Origin: Chrysopilus asiliformis
Taxonomy: Eukaryota; Arthropoda; Insecta; Diptera; Rhagionidae
NCBI GenBank assembly: GCA_964034945.1
Contig: OZ035963.1
Location: 61,167,182 to 61,231,181 of the forward strand
DNA length: 64,000 nt
Direction: 5' to 3'
The notes below the pieces were generated by a model. That model worked only from the letters and a program-made list of their open reading frames with translations. It searched no databases and was not told the DNA's origin. The position numbers were made by a program, and so were the translations under genes. This document shows positions 1 to 11,789 of the stretch, in pieces. Numbering within the stretch: the stretch's first letter is position 1; every line of letters starts with the position of its first letter.

Positions 1-202
1 ATTATTGGTATTAGTAGGGAAATTAAAAGATTTCTTTTCGAAATGTCTTTATCAAATGTTGTTAGAATTAAACTAAAGAGATTTGGAAGGAGGAGACTTT
101 GAAAATTTTGGTCGGGACAAAAATCACTAGAAAATTAGAGAAATTATCAGAGTCATCAGGGGTAGAATCACGTAAGGTGACAAGTGATAGCGTCTGTCAA
201 CT

Positions 203-322
203 ATCAATTTCTCGAACTCCGCTCAAATAAAAACTATATAAAGTCTAGCCAAAATGTTGTAAATCAATTTCTCAGACTTCGCTCAAATCAAGACTATAAA
301 AAGTTTGGTCAAAAATTGTGAC
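203..322. repeat. Two-copy tandem repeat, period 60 bp
   Basis: Two diverged 60-bp copies starting ATCAATTTCTC at 203 and 263, each containing a CGCTCAAATnAA...ACTATA core. No coding content was recognised. Confidence 0.7.
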
Positions 323-387
323 TGCAATACAAAAACTCGCAAAAAATCGTATCGAGGAATGTGCAGAGTTCCAATGGCCGAAAATTA

Positions 388-413
388 GCGGGACGTGTTT
401 TATGCACAGCCCC
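388..413. repeat. Terminus of the ACGTCA-type MITE family
   Basis: Contains GACGTGTTTTATGCACAG followed by CCCC, matching the right end of the family seen better at 29090-29276. The left end was not found, so this is probably a solo remnant. Confidence 0.45.
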
Positions 414-538
414 TTACAACAGCATGTTGTTTTCTCTCTTTTGTAGTCATGACACACAAACCTTGATCTCCTAAAATTGGGGTTACCTCCGACTTTCTTT
501 CGCTGTTGTTCACTTACAGTTTTAAATAAACTCGAAAC

Positions 539-1486
539 TATAGCATTCAGCACCGAGACAATTTTAAGGAACCGGGTTTCGGTGCTAGAATCTTCGAGAA
601 CCGGGTACCCGGTTCTGGAACCGGTGCTGAAAATGTAAATAAAAAATAAGAAATTACCAATAAGAAATTACAGTTAAAAAATTCACTTTTTGAATAACTC
701 TGTGGCATTAGAAGAAAACATCATATTTGATTTTTTTTCATCGAGTGTATGACCATAGTTTAACTAGTTAGGAAACCTAGGGATTTTTCCGTGTACCTAC
801 GTTGGAGTGATAACCGATATACTCGTGGACGCGGTTTTTCTTTCTTTCCTATGCGTAAATTACCAACAAAACACAACACATGTAAAACCTAGCCACATTT
901 TCATACACCACCAACACATGCAATCTTCCGACAGCGGAAGTATATCGGTTATCTTTACTCCAACGTAGGTACACGGAAAAATCCCTAGGTTTCCTAACTA
1001 GTTAAACTATGGTATGACAGCAGAAAGAGGAAGTAAGACAACAAAACCAATTTCTATAGTGTAGTGCTTACTCTAGTGGAAGTTAATGAGGAAAGGTCTT
1101 ATTTTCCATTCTATATAATAGTTGTTCCCTGCCTATACATAAAAAAACCATTTTAACTTTACAGGAAATTTAATACTTTCTGTGAGCGCATATAAATCTA
1201 TTATATTGTCGTTGTTTTAAAGAGACTTTGTAAAGAAAATGTAATCGGATGGCTTAATTTTGCATTAATCTTTTAATTTACAGTTATTATTAACAGAAAT
1301 ATGTACTTACAACGAACGAACAGCAGTGAACGAACAGTATTTTGATATTTTAGCATGTAAGAAATTGCTTGCTTTCAGCACCGAAAACCGGGTAATTTTA
1401 CCCAATTCAAACCCGGTTTTCGGTTCCAGAAAATGGCCGGGATTCCCGGGTACCCGGGTTTCGGGTACCCGGGATTGAATGCTCTA
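539..1486. mobile_element. Non-autonomous hAT-like element
   Basis: A 948-bp element flanked by an exact 8-bp direct repeat CTCGAAAC at 531-538 and 1487-1494, the length expected for hAT target-site duplications. The ends read TATAGCATTCA (left) and TAGAGCATTCA (right, reverse complement). Subterminal sequence is rich in ACCGGGT/CCCGGGTACC motifs at both ends. There is no transposase. A second element is inserted at 753-1012. The hAT assignment rests on TSD length and terminal sequence only. Confidence 0.75.
753..1012. mobile_element. Long-TIR MITE nested in the hAT-like element
   Basis: A 260-bp element with inverted arms starting CCATAGTTTAACTAG. The first 56 bp match perfectly, then after a 3-nt indel another 14 bp (GATAACCGATATAC) match. 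A 5-bp direct repeat TATGA flanks it (748-752 and 1013-1017). The superfamily is not assigned. Confidence 0.8.
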
Positions 1487-1494
1487 CTCGAAAC

Positions 1495-3929
1495 CACCAA
1501 ACATAGAATTGCAACATTTGTAAGGTTTTAGCAGATTTTTTTATTTAGGGCGATAATTTCCAATGCATCTCCGGTTTTGCACATTCAAAACAACGAAGGT
1601 TCTCAGATAAACTAAGGCCTTTTTATCGCTACAGTTTCGTGATCTAAGAATGAAAATTTTGGTGGCTAAAAATTGGGTGCTGGTACACCGCCCAAATTCA
1701 TTTCGGCGTCAATTTAGACTTTTTCGGGGTACAGCCAATGTGGTGGTGTAAACGCACTCTATGTAAAGGTAAAAAGTATGGAATATTTTGAACGGGTTGG
1801 AAGCTTAAATAACAGCAGATCGGCAGTCAATATTTTTGGTTGCCAAAGTTTTAATGATGCTTCAAAAGTGATTTTTTTTATCTAAAAAAAAAATAAAAAC
1901 AAACAAAGTTGCGAAGGATGCACCAGCAAAAAATCTCCACCACTCAAAAAATGAGGTTATGTGAACCAATGGTTTTGTCCAGCGCGATACCTTCTGGCGA
2001 GTTCTGAAAGCTTTTATGTTATCGCGAACGATTTTGCAGAACAGCAAAATGAACATTTGAGATGTTTAGCGAGTAGATTTTTTTCCGAATTTTTGACAAA
2101 GCCTTTTTTATGCCCTTTATTTTGTTACAGCTTTATAAAGTCAAAAAAAGATTGAAATTTCTAAGAAATTTCGAGTATTTTGCAATGAAAAGAAGAATTT
2201 TGTAATCACCTAGATGGGCTCAATCCCTAAATGCTCTTGTATGAAAAGTTTCAGACATCTTCTTTCGACAGTTCAATTAAAAATTTTATGGAGTTGATAA
2301 GACATTAATTTTGTTCTAAGAAAAACTTCACCTAAACAAAATCAGAAGCCGTATTTTCCTGGGGATTTCTCAGAAAAAAAAACAAACGACACAACCTATC
2401 CTCGTAATCATTTATTATGTCGGTGTCAGAATGTAGACGAGAAATACTTTTACTTGTTTTTTCCCCCCATTCCCACAATAACGAATAAATTTTAAAGCTT
2501 AACGATTGTATAACCACAAGATTTCAATTCTAGAATCATGTTAATCCCTGAAATAAATGTCTTATCGTGGTAGCATAATACACATTGGTTTCAAACATTA
2601 TTATAAGAAAATTGTACCACTATAGAATTTTTGGTGTAGTATTAGTGCATAAATAGATTTAAGGGTGGTTTTTGTAATTCTACAAAGCATTTGATCGGAT
2701 TAAGTTTCACTAACAAGATAAAGACAGATAGTTAGCACGACGTTTTTGTCTGTTGTCACTCTGTTTGAAAATGAAATCCTAGACCAAAATACGAAGTCAC
2801 AACACACTAACACACAGCGTTATAGAAATTGTCCTTTATGAAGTTAATACGATACTGACTTTGGCACATATTCGCAGTAGCATATAAAATTGCACAGGAT
2901 TCGATCGAAATATCATTGAAAACATGTTCGGATGTTGGAATTTTCACATTTTCGATAACGAATCGCCTTCTAACACTAATATTGAATATCATCCAGAATT
3001 TCAAAAGCTAAGAGTATCTGCTGCTGAGAATCCTTTCAGTATCGATCCATTTTGTTTTTTTAAAGGTCTTCCTCATCTCGGTTCAACGGAACAGACGTAC
3101 TACCTTTAGTAAGACAGTAATATCTGTGTATAAAACCATACGTACGTAAACGTACGTGTGACAACGTTTTCCGTTTAAATTTTATCCTGACTTTTCTCGG
3201 GTACGCGTCCCACATTTTCATCTCTCCCAAAATAACAAATGTAAGTCTTGTTCATTGTCGATGGCGGTTGAGCTCGTAAAGATGTTCAAATTGGTATCTA
3301 TGGAGCTCGTTAGAGGGCTGCAAATCCTTGCGGACACTAAGTGAATGGAAACGCACACACACACAGACATGTGTTGGTAACGTTGTAAGCAGTTTTAAAG
3401 AGAATATCCCTGAGACGGTAACAAATAACTTTGTGTCCTTGGATTAAATCCTTTTTCCCCTTTAACGACGTTGTCGGTTGTCGTCCATTTTTTGACAAAG
3501 TGCCACTGCCAAAGTCAATATAGATTGATGCGAATGGAACATCAATGTGGTTTCCCACCAACACTTTGGCCTCAAAGCGCTCCCAAACCTTTGAACCCTT
3601 TTTTTTTATGATTTACTCTTTATTTAGCGAAAGGATAAGCTTAACAAATGAGGCGAGAATACTATAAGGGAAGAAAAAACCGGAAGCCATTCATGTCATA
3701 CAAATAAAGATAGAAATTCATCTTCGTAAAATATACGCTTGATTGGTGTTTTGTTACGATGATCCCGCAGTGGAAACTCGCCGGGTGTGAAGCTAACAGA
3801 TGGCCCTGAAGATGGATTATATTGGATTCGTTATATTCGTCATTGGACTTGCAATTCAATTGGGCGACAATAGATTTGTCAAAGAAATTATTTAAAAAAT
3901 CACATTATTGTTTAAAAAACTGTTTCATT
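1495..3929. other. No gene recognised; A+T-rich intron
   Basis: No convertase exon or transposase was seen. There is a short CA repeat near 3349-3366 and a palindromic ACGTACGT cluster near 3141-3160. Open frames here look random. Confidence 0.6.
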
Positions 3930-4321
3930 TGAATGGGGGACGAGGGAAAAAAACTCAATTAAATTTTGATGTATGTAAGAGTTATGTAAAATCATATACA
4001 TTTTGTCTAGGTATTTTTTTTCGATACAAATGACCGTTTTCGATCAAATTTAAAAAAAATTGTTTTGTTTGCACGAGGGCGGGGGGAAGGAATGGTTCGA
4101 TTTTGCTCGTTCAGAATTTAGCCTCCCTTTTTGCGAAAAACGGAAAAATGGAACGGAAAAAATTTCAAGTCGTAGATCAATCCTTTCGAAAGTTATGGTT
4201 TACACGAGACAAACAGACAACCGGAAGGCCATGCGGAAATCAAAATCTTTCGTCATCCCCAACAAAAGGTGTACTAAATCTAATATACCACTATATGACT
4301 CTCATATAGAGTATAAAAATT
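3930..4321 (+). repeat. Module-repeat family, diverged copy
   Basis: Shows the order seen in better copies: a GAT-GTATG...AGTTATGTAAAATCATAT module, a GTTTTCGA segment, a TTTAGCCTC...GCGAAAAACGG segment, a weak GACAAACAGACA stretch, then CATGCGGAAATCAAAATCTT and a TATAAAAA tail. The microsatellite is decayed, so this is an old copy. Confidence 0.6.
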
Positions 4322-5593
4322 GATTTGACAGCACATTTTTTCAACTCTTTAAGGGGCTATCCAAAAATGAAGAGCGCGAAACACTGAGTTTATACTTGGA
4401 TTTGTTTAGCTCTTGTTTTAAATCATTGCGTCTCATTTTGTTTAAAAAATATCGTCTGCGGCACACAATTGTTTTTTATCGGGTTTGATTTCTTAGTCTC
4501 TTCCGTATTATCCAGGAGTTCGAAGCAAAAGCATATCTAAAACACCATTTGTTTTTAAAAACTCTTGCAATATAATTCGCAAATCCGAAAATTTCGCATA
4601 ATTAAAAAAAACATGTAAATTTTCTCTACTGCGTAGCGGTTTTCCCCAATTTTTTGTCCAGAATTTTATATTGACATTAAATCCCCCTTCCCCTAACCGT
4701 GTTTTTTGCCCTCAAGCGTTAAATTCGAGCACGAGTATTCACCCCTGGCGTCATCTGCTTTAGTATCTATCTGCTGTCTATCTGTGTATAAGTCTATATG
4801 TTCTCATATGACTGTAGAACCATTAAACTGATTTTGACAAAATTTTTGGGTGGTCTTCTTAGGAGAAATGGGGGTATTTTAAGCTATGTGTTCACACAAA
4901 TTTTCCCTATCTTCTTACTTTCTGCACATTTCTTTAAAGCACCATTGTATCAATTTTGATTTGGGTTGACTCTGTATTTCTGAATCTAAATCAATTTCTC
5001 TCGAAAAATATCCCATTTCTCATATTGTCGCAAACATAAAAAAATTGGAATAAATGATTTTCCAAGTCCAGACACGTCATCGACTTTGATCTTTACCAGT
5101 TATGAAACAAAATTTCTAATAAGCACGATTTTTGCCAGGAAAATCGTGTTTGTCCATCAACGTTAGTACGTGACACCTTTAACCAATTTATCCCGACTTG
5201 CTTTAGGATCACACGCACATTCAGCTAACGTTATCCTATTACCTTTGCGTTTGCCTTTGCTTTGTGGGCCATTTCGATTTTTTCTACCGTTTTTTCCATT
5301 GGGATTTTAACCTACGACCTTCTATGGAGTCCTAGAAATGGTATATGGGATTTAATCCGACATTTTAACTGAAAAAAAACACACCCACACAAGAAATCCA
5401 ATACTCAGCGTCCTACTGTGAAATCAAATTGAATAAAGCGAGGAAAAAAATGGATAACAGGGAAATCAAAAGGAACACACACTTCGGTGTAGGTGGACTA
5501 GCAGGACTCCAGGATAAATCAGAAAAATTTATATAAAACGTAATATAGAGAGAAAAAAAAATGAAAATGACAATCAACACATACTCTACTCAC
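4322..5593. other. No gene recognised; intron
   Basis: Contains a possible left terminus of the ACGTCA-type family near 4351 (GGGGCTATCCAAAAATG) and a short hairpin at about 5125-5150 (CACGATTTT with its complement). No exon was seen before the donor at 5593. Confidence 0.55.
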
Positions 5594-5830
5594 CAAATAC
5601 CACTGCTCTTTGAATAGGGGATCGGGAAATATATTATGCGGTCCAGCATCGCGATAAGTTAATCGACTTTGTGGTGCAACGCCCCTTAGAATACTCCCGA
5701 TCGCCATCCCGAAACCACTTTGACTGCTGCCTGTTGGACTACCGCGGAAACTTAATCCAGGAAAGCGTATATCCTGGCTGTAATCACGTTTCTTGCGGAT
5801 TTTTTCGTGCTGCTGCTGCATCCATCGGAC
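5594..5830 (-). CDS. Fur2: Furin-like proprotein convertase, coding exon 3 (end of prodomain)
   Basis: A 79-codon exon, residues 270-348, phase 0 at both ends. The acceptor is TTTCCAG before GTCCGATGG and the donor is TTG followed by GTGAGT. It begins VRWMQQQHEKIRKKRDY, containing the primary autoprocessing site R281-K-K-R284 followed by D285. A linker of about 50 residues rich in Gly, Ser and Arg follows, longer than in human furin. The exon ends FPDPLFKEQWYL, the motif just before the convertase catalytic domain (human FPQQWYL). From memory this FKEQWYL form is typical of insect furin-like 2, whereas furin-like 1 has WPQMWYL; that is why Fur2 is preferred. The catalytic Asp/His/Ser exons were not found in 1-5593 and should lie past the left edge, so the gene is partial here. 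Confidence 0.95.
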
Positions 5831-5834
5831 CTGG

Positions 5835-8800
5835 AAATTAACAGAAAAACCAAATCAAACTTAGTTCTATTTTAATAATAAAAAAAAGGTGTGGAATATT
5901 GCCAAGTATCAAGTTCAATTGGGGGTTGATAGTAATTACAAAAGTATACAAAAATATACGTATCCAGGTAAGATAATATGGGATCACCGAGGGAATATGG
6001 GCGCTGATATTCTATAGCTTTGCAGCTTATAGCATTCGCTCCTATAAATTATAACCATTTCCAATAATATCGGATTGACACACCGAGCTTTTTTTAATTA
6101 CTATATAATTCGCATATTCACAAAAGCTTGGCGATTTCCAAAACATCAAAAAAAATATAGTTTTAATAAAAAACTATGGGGGTGGGGGTTATACAACAAT
6201 TCATGACGCTCCCGGATATATGATCACTCCCATAGCGTAATTGTCTCATTAAATATACGTATCAAAAAATCGCCTATACTTATGTCTCCATGCGCACACA
6301 GATTATGGCGTTCCCGACTACATTTTCTTAGTGTGTAAAAAACTTTAACCAACTTTAACTAACGCATTTAAAGAAAAATCTAAAAACGAACACGGCGATT
6401 TGATATCCTGGCGGAAACCTGTTGACACCATGGGTGTTATTAGGGCGGAATATCAAATTATAAAAGTGGTATTTCGAGAATTTGGTCTCAGATTCTCGGA
6501 AGTTAATGAGGAAGAAGAAATCCTCAATTGGAATGCGAAAACTGTTTATTTTGCTTAAATGACTGGAGAGTCAAATTTCGAGGATTTCTTTGGAAAAGGC
6601 AAAAATATCTCGGAAAGCAAAGAAAAAAAAAATGATGAACTTTTAATAAGAACAGCATTTGATTCGAAGAAATGTATTTAAGATTATTAAGTGGTTTGCT
6701 ATTCAGACTGTCATTTGAAATTAGCTAAGAATTTTTATTATTTTAGTACCTACTTTGAATAATCGAGGGGAAAATCTAAATCTGTTAATCAAGTGGAAAA
6801 TTTTCTTTTCAATAAAATTAATATTGCTTGACTTTGTTTTAAATTTCTTTAAAAAAGTGAGAAAATTTTCCAAACATTTTCCGCTTCAATCAAAAGAGGG
6901 CGCGATTTGGTCGCCGCAACCACAAAGTCAAGGAATTAATGCAAATTTAAGATGCGACACCCAGTTTACGACATCTTCTGTTATTTGTATATAGATGGGA
7001 AATTTACGATATTTTTTATATTAATCTTCCCGTGTTAAAAGTCTTGACCACTAACTGATTGAGTGGCTCTTAGTAGTGTCCCCAATAAAAGGATATGCCA
7101 TAAAACTAAAGTAATAAGGGGTCACATCTAACCTATTATGCAGCTACAAAGTTCTGAGTGTGACCCAAAAGATTTCCTATCGAAAAGCACTGAAAGGACT
7201 ACACTTAGCCATGATATTTTATTACCGAGTCCTTTGTGAAGTGAAAAACCTTTTTACCATCAGCGATAAAATATATATGAAAGGGAATATTAGGAAGTCT
7301 GCAAGGTATTGGTTCACCACAATTTTCCGGGTGGTTTTTCCTAGTTTTCTTCGTGTTCATCTATTCTGCTTGCACGCATGTTTTGCTCTTTGACTTTTTT
7401 TTTGTATTCGTGAGCACGTAAGCATATTTACGTTGGACTTTCGGGGTTAATTAAAGTTTCCTCTGTATTATGGCAGGACCTTTTTCCCTTTGACTAATTA
7501 CCGAGGCTTTTATGACTCTGATAAATTGAATTTTATTGGAACCTCGGTGTGGTGCAAAAATGTGAGATAATTGATTTTTTAATACTTTCTAGTCCTTTTG
7601 AGATGGCCGAGACCACAGAAGTTTGTTGATTTGTACAGAATATCACTTAAGTTTTTATACAATCTACTGAAGCTTTTAGAAAATTTCAATGTCTGAGTAC
7701 TTAATCTTTTAAGTATTTTTGTGAAGCGAGGCTTAGGAACAAAGCGCGCAATTTATGAAACGAAAGTCCTAGATTTGATTCTGATTTTTGGGGACCAAAG
7801 AAGGGAGGAAAAAGCAAAATTATGGTGATTTACTTTAGGCGCTGACTATAATATACTTGACACATTTAGAAAAGGTTGTGGACAGGGAGGGGGAGGGGGT
7901 CTCCAGGTGCAATTACGCCAAAGCTCGATTTCAATATTTCTGCTTTTATATGGGCTCCAAACCCTACAAATTCTGTGATCCCACTTCTGGTTCTCCATCA
8001 ATGTAAAAGTGAAGCTTTATTGAGAAAGCAACAGATGGATTTCAGGAGTTGCGCTTTTATAAATATATAAGTTTCCAAACCTTACAAATGTTACTAATTC
8101 CATTCATTTTTGCAATATCTGTATAAAAGAAAGGTGCAGAAACGAAGGAATAAAATGTTGTAAAACCTGAATTAGAGGAAATGATGGTCTATTGTGCAAT
8201 TAAAAATATCCGATTAAGAAAATAGGAAAATTAAAAAACGGATTCATAAAACACATTTAGGAGAGAGGGAGGGGGTCTGCGATAGTGCAAAGGCGGAATT
8301 AAATGGACTGGTCCGCCCCTAATTAACAAAAAAAAAACCATCACTTTCTCGGTCAATCTATCGATAACAGATACGTCTCTCAAAGGAATTATCAACATTC
8401 AATTTACTAATTTTATAATATAATTCTTTGCAAATTTAAGGAGCTTTCCTGTCCTTTGGAACACCTGATATTTCTTTTTGTTTTTCCTTTGGGTAAAAAA
8501 ATCTATCATTACCTACTTAAATTGTTTTCGGACAATTTTAAGAACCTCAACTGGTAAAAGGTTTATTATCTTGAGAAAATTTTCCTAAATTAATTTCACC
8601 TCATCACAAAAAACGTCGAAGTTGGTATTTTTTTCAGTTAATCTTTTTGTTGTTGTAAAAATTTCCGTACACCCTCAAATTACACAAACTTTTTTGATTG
8701 TTTAATACCTACTTTTGGAAGGATCACGAACCCTTAAGTCAGTTTTCTCGAATGCGGGTACCCAAATTCCTAAAATACTACGAAAAAAAACAAGGATGTT

Positions 8801-9771
8801 ACCCGCAGATATTAAAGTATCGTTAACGTTTTGTCTTTACCCCTTCCTTCGCTTGTATCGGAAACAAATTATCCACTGATGGTTATTTCTACAACTACCC
8901 CGAAAAATGGGGCATTAGATAAATTAAAACAACTAATTCCCAAGCATCTCTAACCGGAATTGAAGCAAACAAATTCTCTTTCAATTTTTCTTATTTTCCG
9001 TTTTTATGGTCGAGGCACAGAAATGCTTTAACAAGAAACCAAATGATAAATTCGCACCCGGGAAAATTATAGAGAAGAACATGGGAAATCGCTCGGCAAA
9101 AGTAAAATCCAGTACTGAACACAACAGCATGGAAAATTGGTCATTAGGAAAATTGTTTCGTACCTCCTACTACCCCTAATTCGGTCCACCCGATATCCCT
9201 TCTTGTGTACAGTCCCTTTGTTTTCGGTTCATATTTCAAATGAATTCATCCCGGGTAGAAAACCCTGATGGGTAAATGGGGTAAACACAGAACAGAGGAA
9301 ACTCAAGAGAAGAAATAGAAAAAAAAGTTTAAGGCCAATGGGATTAATTTTGTGGAGGACGAGTAATTATTAAAAAGCAATTTCGGTTCTGCTTTTCACA
9401 AACGGAAATTTTTCAGTAGTCCTAGGGTAGGCTTTAATGCTTTTCTCGCCTTTCAAATGGTTTTAAAGAATCACACTTCAGCACACATTTCGTTGGTTTT
9501 CTACAATTCGGTAAAAAAAAGTAAGTAGGTCAAAATTTTAAGGCTGTTTTTTTGCCCATTTAGAATATTTTCTCATATTTTTAAGGGCGAACCTGATGTG
9601 AGTGGGGTGTCAATGTATCCAAAAAATTATTGTGTGATCAAAACAACTATGAAGCCTTCAGAAATTTTCATAAGGCACATCTCCCCATCCTAACTAGAAG
9701 TGTGCTCAGTGCGAAAACGACTAAACCGATTTGTCGCAAATGCGAAGAGAAAAAAAAATTGTGAATCTACC
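5835..9771. other. No gene recognised; intron sequence
   Basis: A+T-rich intron. A remnant of a G-rich repeat (GAGGGAGGGGGTCTGCGATAGTG) lies near 8264-8290 and resembles the interior of the ACGTCA-type MITEs. Motif copies related to AAACCTTACAAATGTT occur near 7960 and 8078. Confidence 0.5.
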
Positions 9772-9772
9772 T

Positions 9773-9990
9773 TTTTATAATGGGGAATGGGGAATACAAC
9801 AAAAATAGTTAATTTCAGTTACAAAAATATTCGAGATAGTTAATTTCAGTTACAAAAATAGTCAATTTAACCACGAAATAAAAAATTTTACTACTAAGTA
9901 GTTAAATTTATTATAAAAATAGTCGATTTTGGCTACTTTTGTAAATAAAATCAACTACTTTAGTTGTATTCCCGATTCCCCATTATAAAA
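9773..9990. mobile_element. A/T-rich MITE with inverted repeats
   Basis: The ends are inverted copies of TTTATAATGGGGAATnGGGAATACAAC (stated as left 9773 onward, right to 9990), about 27 bp, continuing into AT-rich AnTAGTTnATTT repeats. It is 218 bp long and has no coding capacity. Confidence 0.65.
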
Positions 9991-10246
9991 ATGACTTCTT
10001 AATTTTTCAATTTGGTTTCGAAAATGTTTTTTCACATTCCAAATTTTTTAACCTTCGTTTTAAATTGGTTATTTAACTCTTCGTCTACTACTGGAGTCCA
10101 ATTTATCACAACGCATTCTCATTTTTACACAGCTTCCAAGAAATCTAATATTTAACATTTTTAAAAATGTTGCACATACGTACAAGAATAAAAAAAAGCC
10201 GCCATAATAAAACATGGGGTCCCAATGAACCCCAACTGTAATTGTA

Positions 10247-10808
10247 CAGTGTGGGCCAGAATAGACGCAGGGGTTTGAAGTCTTTATAAGTTTTTTTTTA
10301 TTTTTATTTTTTTAATTTTGTTTCAGCATTTTGTTAAGAAGACTTGGGCAATTTAAAATGGACCTGTACACAATAGAACAACGAACCGGTGGGCGGTGGG
10401 CTCAATGGCTCTTTTACGGGACATGTTTGGCGGACGCATTATTTCGAAAAGTTGCGATTTCAATTGGCCTCCGCGTTCACCTGATCTAACGACTCCAGAT
10501 TGTTTCCTTTGGGGATGTTTGAAAGAAAAGGTGTACGTCAACAAGCCAACAACCATCAGCCAATTGAAAACCAACATTCGCAGTGAAATCGAGGCCATAA
10601 CACGAAAGGTTATGGAAAATGTCTTGGAAAGAGCACGGATTTGCGAAGCAGAAAATGGCCACCACTTGCGGGATATAATTTTCCATGTTTAGACCAAAAA
10701 TATTCCCCATCAATCAACTACATGTATTTGAAAAAAAAATTATAGGTTTCGCTAAAATAAAAAATTTATAAAGAATTCAAACCCCCGCGTCTATTCTGAC
10801 CCACCCTG
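10247..10808 (+). mobile_element. Mariner/Tc1-like deletion derivative
   Basis: A 562-bp element with TA at both flanks (10245-10246 and 10809-10810). The inverted ends read CAGnGTGGGnCAGAATAGAC and continue to about 50 bp with few mismatches. Inside is a collapsed transposase gene (see 10358-10692). The TA target, the end sequence and the DDE/D-type motif place it in the IS630-Tc1-mariner superfamily. It cannot encode its own transposase, so it is a non-autonomous internal-deletion product. Confidence 0.88.
10358..10692 (+). pseudogene. Remnant mariner/Tc1-like transposase
   Basis: The ATG at 10358 opens MDLYTIEQRT, typical of the first residues of one insect transposase lineage. The frame then breaks and jumps to the C-terminal part, read in another frame from about 10399 to the stop at 10690-10692. 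That part contains ALLRDMFGGRIIS, then NWPPRSPDLTTPDCFLWG, where the Asp after TTP is the likely third catalytic residue, and ends HHLRDIIFHV. The DNA-binding domain and first two catalytic residues are missing. In full-length relatives the protein is around 350 residues; only about 100 remain here. Confidence 0.85.
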
Positions 10809-10810
10809 TA

Positions 10811-11678
10811 GCAGGGTTTTGGGTCGGTAGACATAGGATTAGCTCCATAGCGGGCAAACGCCAGATCTAATATTACTAAAATTTTGCTTCCAGACGGATT
10901 CGTAAATTAAGAATGAACCAACTTTTGGATTTTTGAATTTACCATATTTCCGAGCTCGAAATTTAACTTTTTCACACTTTCCGAAAACCACCCGTTTTTA
11001 AAATATGGAAATTTTCGTAGAAATCATAAAAAATTCAGCAACTAGAAACTCAATGATAATTTGTATCTTATAATACTAATTTTAAAGCGATTTTTACCCC
11101 ATTGAAGGACCCACGGTTTCGCATGTGTGGCGTTCGACATTTGTAAGGTTTTGGGATTCATTAATAGAAGAGATGGTAAAACTAATCATAGGCATCAAAG
11201 GATGGTAGTATTGTTTTGTTCTATTTAAGGGTGATGTTTATTCTGTCCACCAGACATTATTTGTGTTAACCGTGAGGTTAGCGGTTGACATAAATCCTGC
11301 TTGGTACTGCAAAACATAACAGCGTTGTTTTGGAAGTCGGTTAATAAATGCAACCTACCCTGATTTGGTCTTTGGAGGTCTCCACACTAATTTTCCATCT
11401 TGAGCCCCTCACCCTCACCAACATTTATAGTGATTCTTTCAATGGAATTTAGTAATACACGCACTCTACCGAGTACCCCCTTACCTCTTAAAAGTGTGAC
11501 GTATTTCATATACAACCCTTTCAAGGTTCCTAGCTTTTAAAAGTTAAGTTTTGCTGAAGTCACCACAAACCAACCTTGATTTACATTTAAAAAATCGAAG
11601 TTTTTGAACTGGTCTCAGAACTTTTCGACGCAAATTTTTCTTTCATGAAAAAAATTATATTTCCTGCTTTTAACTTAC
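10811..11678. other. No gene recognised; intron
   Basis: A+T-rich, with one ACATTTGTAAGGTTTTGGGA motif near 11138. It ends at the exon 2 donor. Confidence 0.55.
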
Positions 11679-11783
11679 CTCAGGTTCGGAGTTTAAGGCG
11701 CTATGGTGTGGATCGCTTGTTGAAAGTGACCTTCTAGACACATGTCTGTGATGAAACAAATAGTAACCATTCAGGCTACCAAT
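11679..11783 (-). CDS. Fur2: Furin-like proprotein convertase, coding exon 2 (prodomain)
   Basis: A 35-codon exon found by reading the minus strand between exons 1 and 3. It starts after a TTTCAG acceptor with a CTAAT branch-point-like motif just upstream, and ends CCTGAG with donor GTAAGT; both ends are phase 0. It encodes residues 235-269, beginning IGSLNGYYLFHHRHVSRRSL. This matches the convertase prodomain centre: human furin has YYHFWHRGVTKRSL here. R247-x-x-x-R251-R252 sits where the human secondary site R70..R75 lies, and H246 aligns with His69, the pH sensor for second-step prodomain release. The spacing from R252 to the primary site R284 in exon 3 is 32 residues, as between human R75 and R107. 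Reading frame, splice signals and homology agree. Confidence 0.95.
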
Positions 11784-11789
11784 CTGAAA

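Larger units (their letters stand above)
1..5593 (-). other. Fur2: Fur2 intron 3, partial
   Basis: This intron starts with GTGAGT at 5593 and runs off the left edge. The minus strand was scanned for catalytic-domain signatures such as DDGI, HGTRCAG and SGTSA, and none was recognised. It holds the hAT-like element at 539-1486 and a module-repeat fragment at 3930-4321. Confidence 0.75.
5831..11678 (-). other. Fur2: Fur2 intron 2
   Basis: A 5,848-bp phase-0 intron with GTAAGT donor (11678 downward) and TTTCCAG acceptor (ending 5831). It contains the mariner-like deletion derivative and an A/T-rich MITE. Confidence 0.92.

Noticed and set aside
1..5593. Catalytic-domain exons of the convertase
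   Set aside because: Looked for DDGI, HGTRCAG and SGTSA-type codings on the minus strand and saw none; they are probably beyond the left edge.
10353..10713. Minus-strand open frames over the mariner-like element
   Set aside because: They are antisense shadows of the plus-strand transposase remnant.
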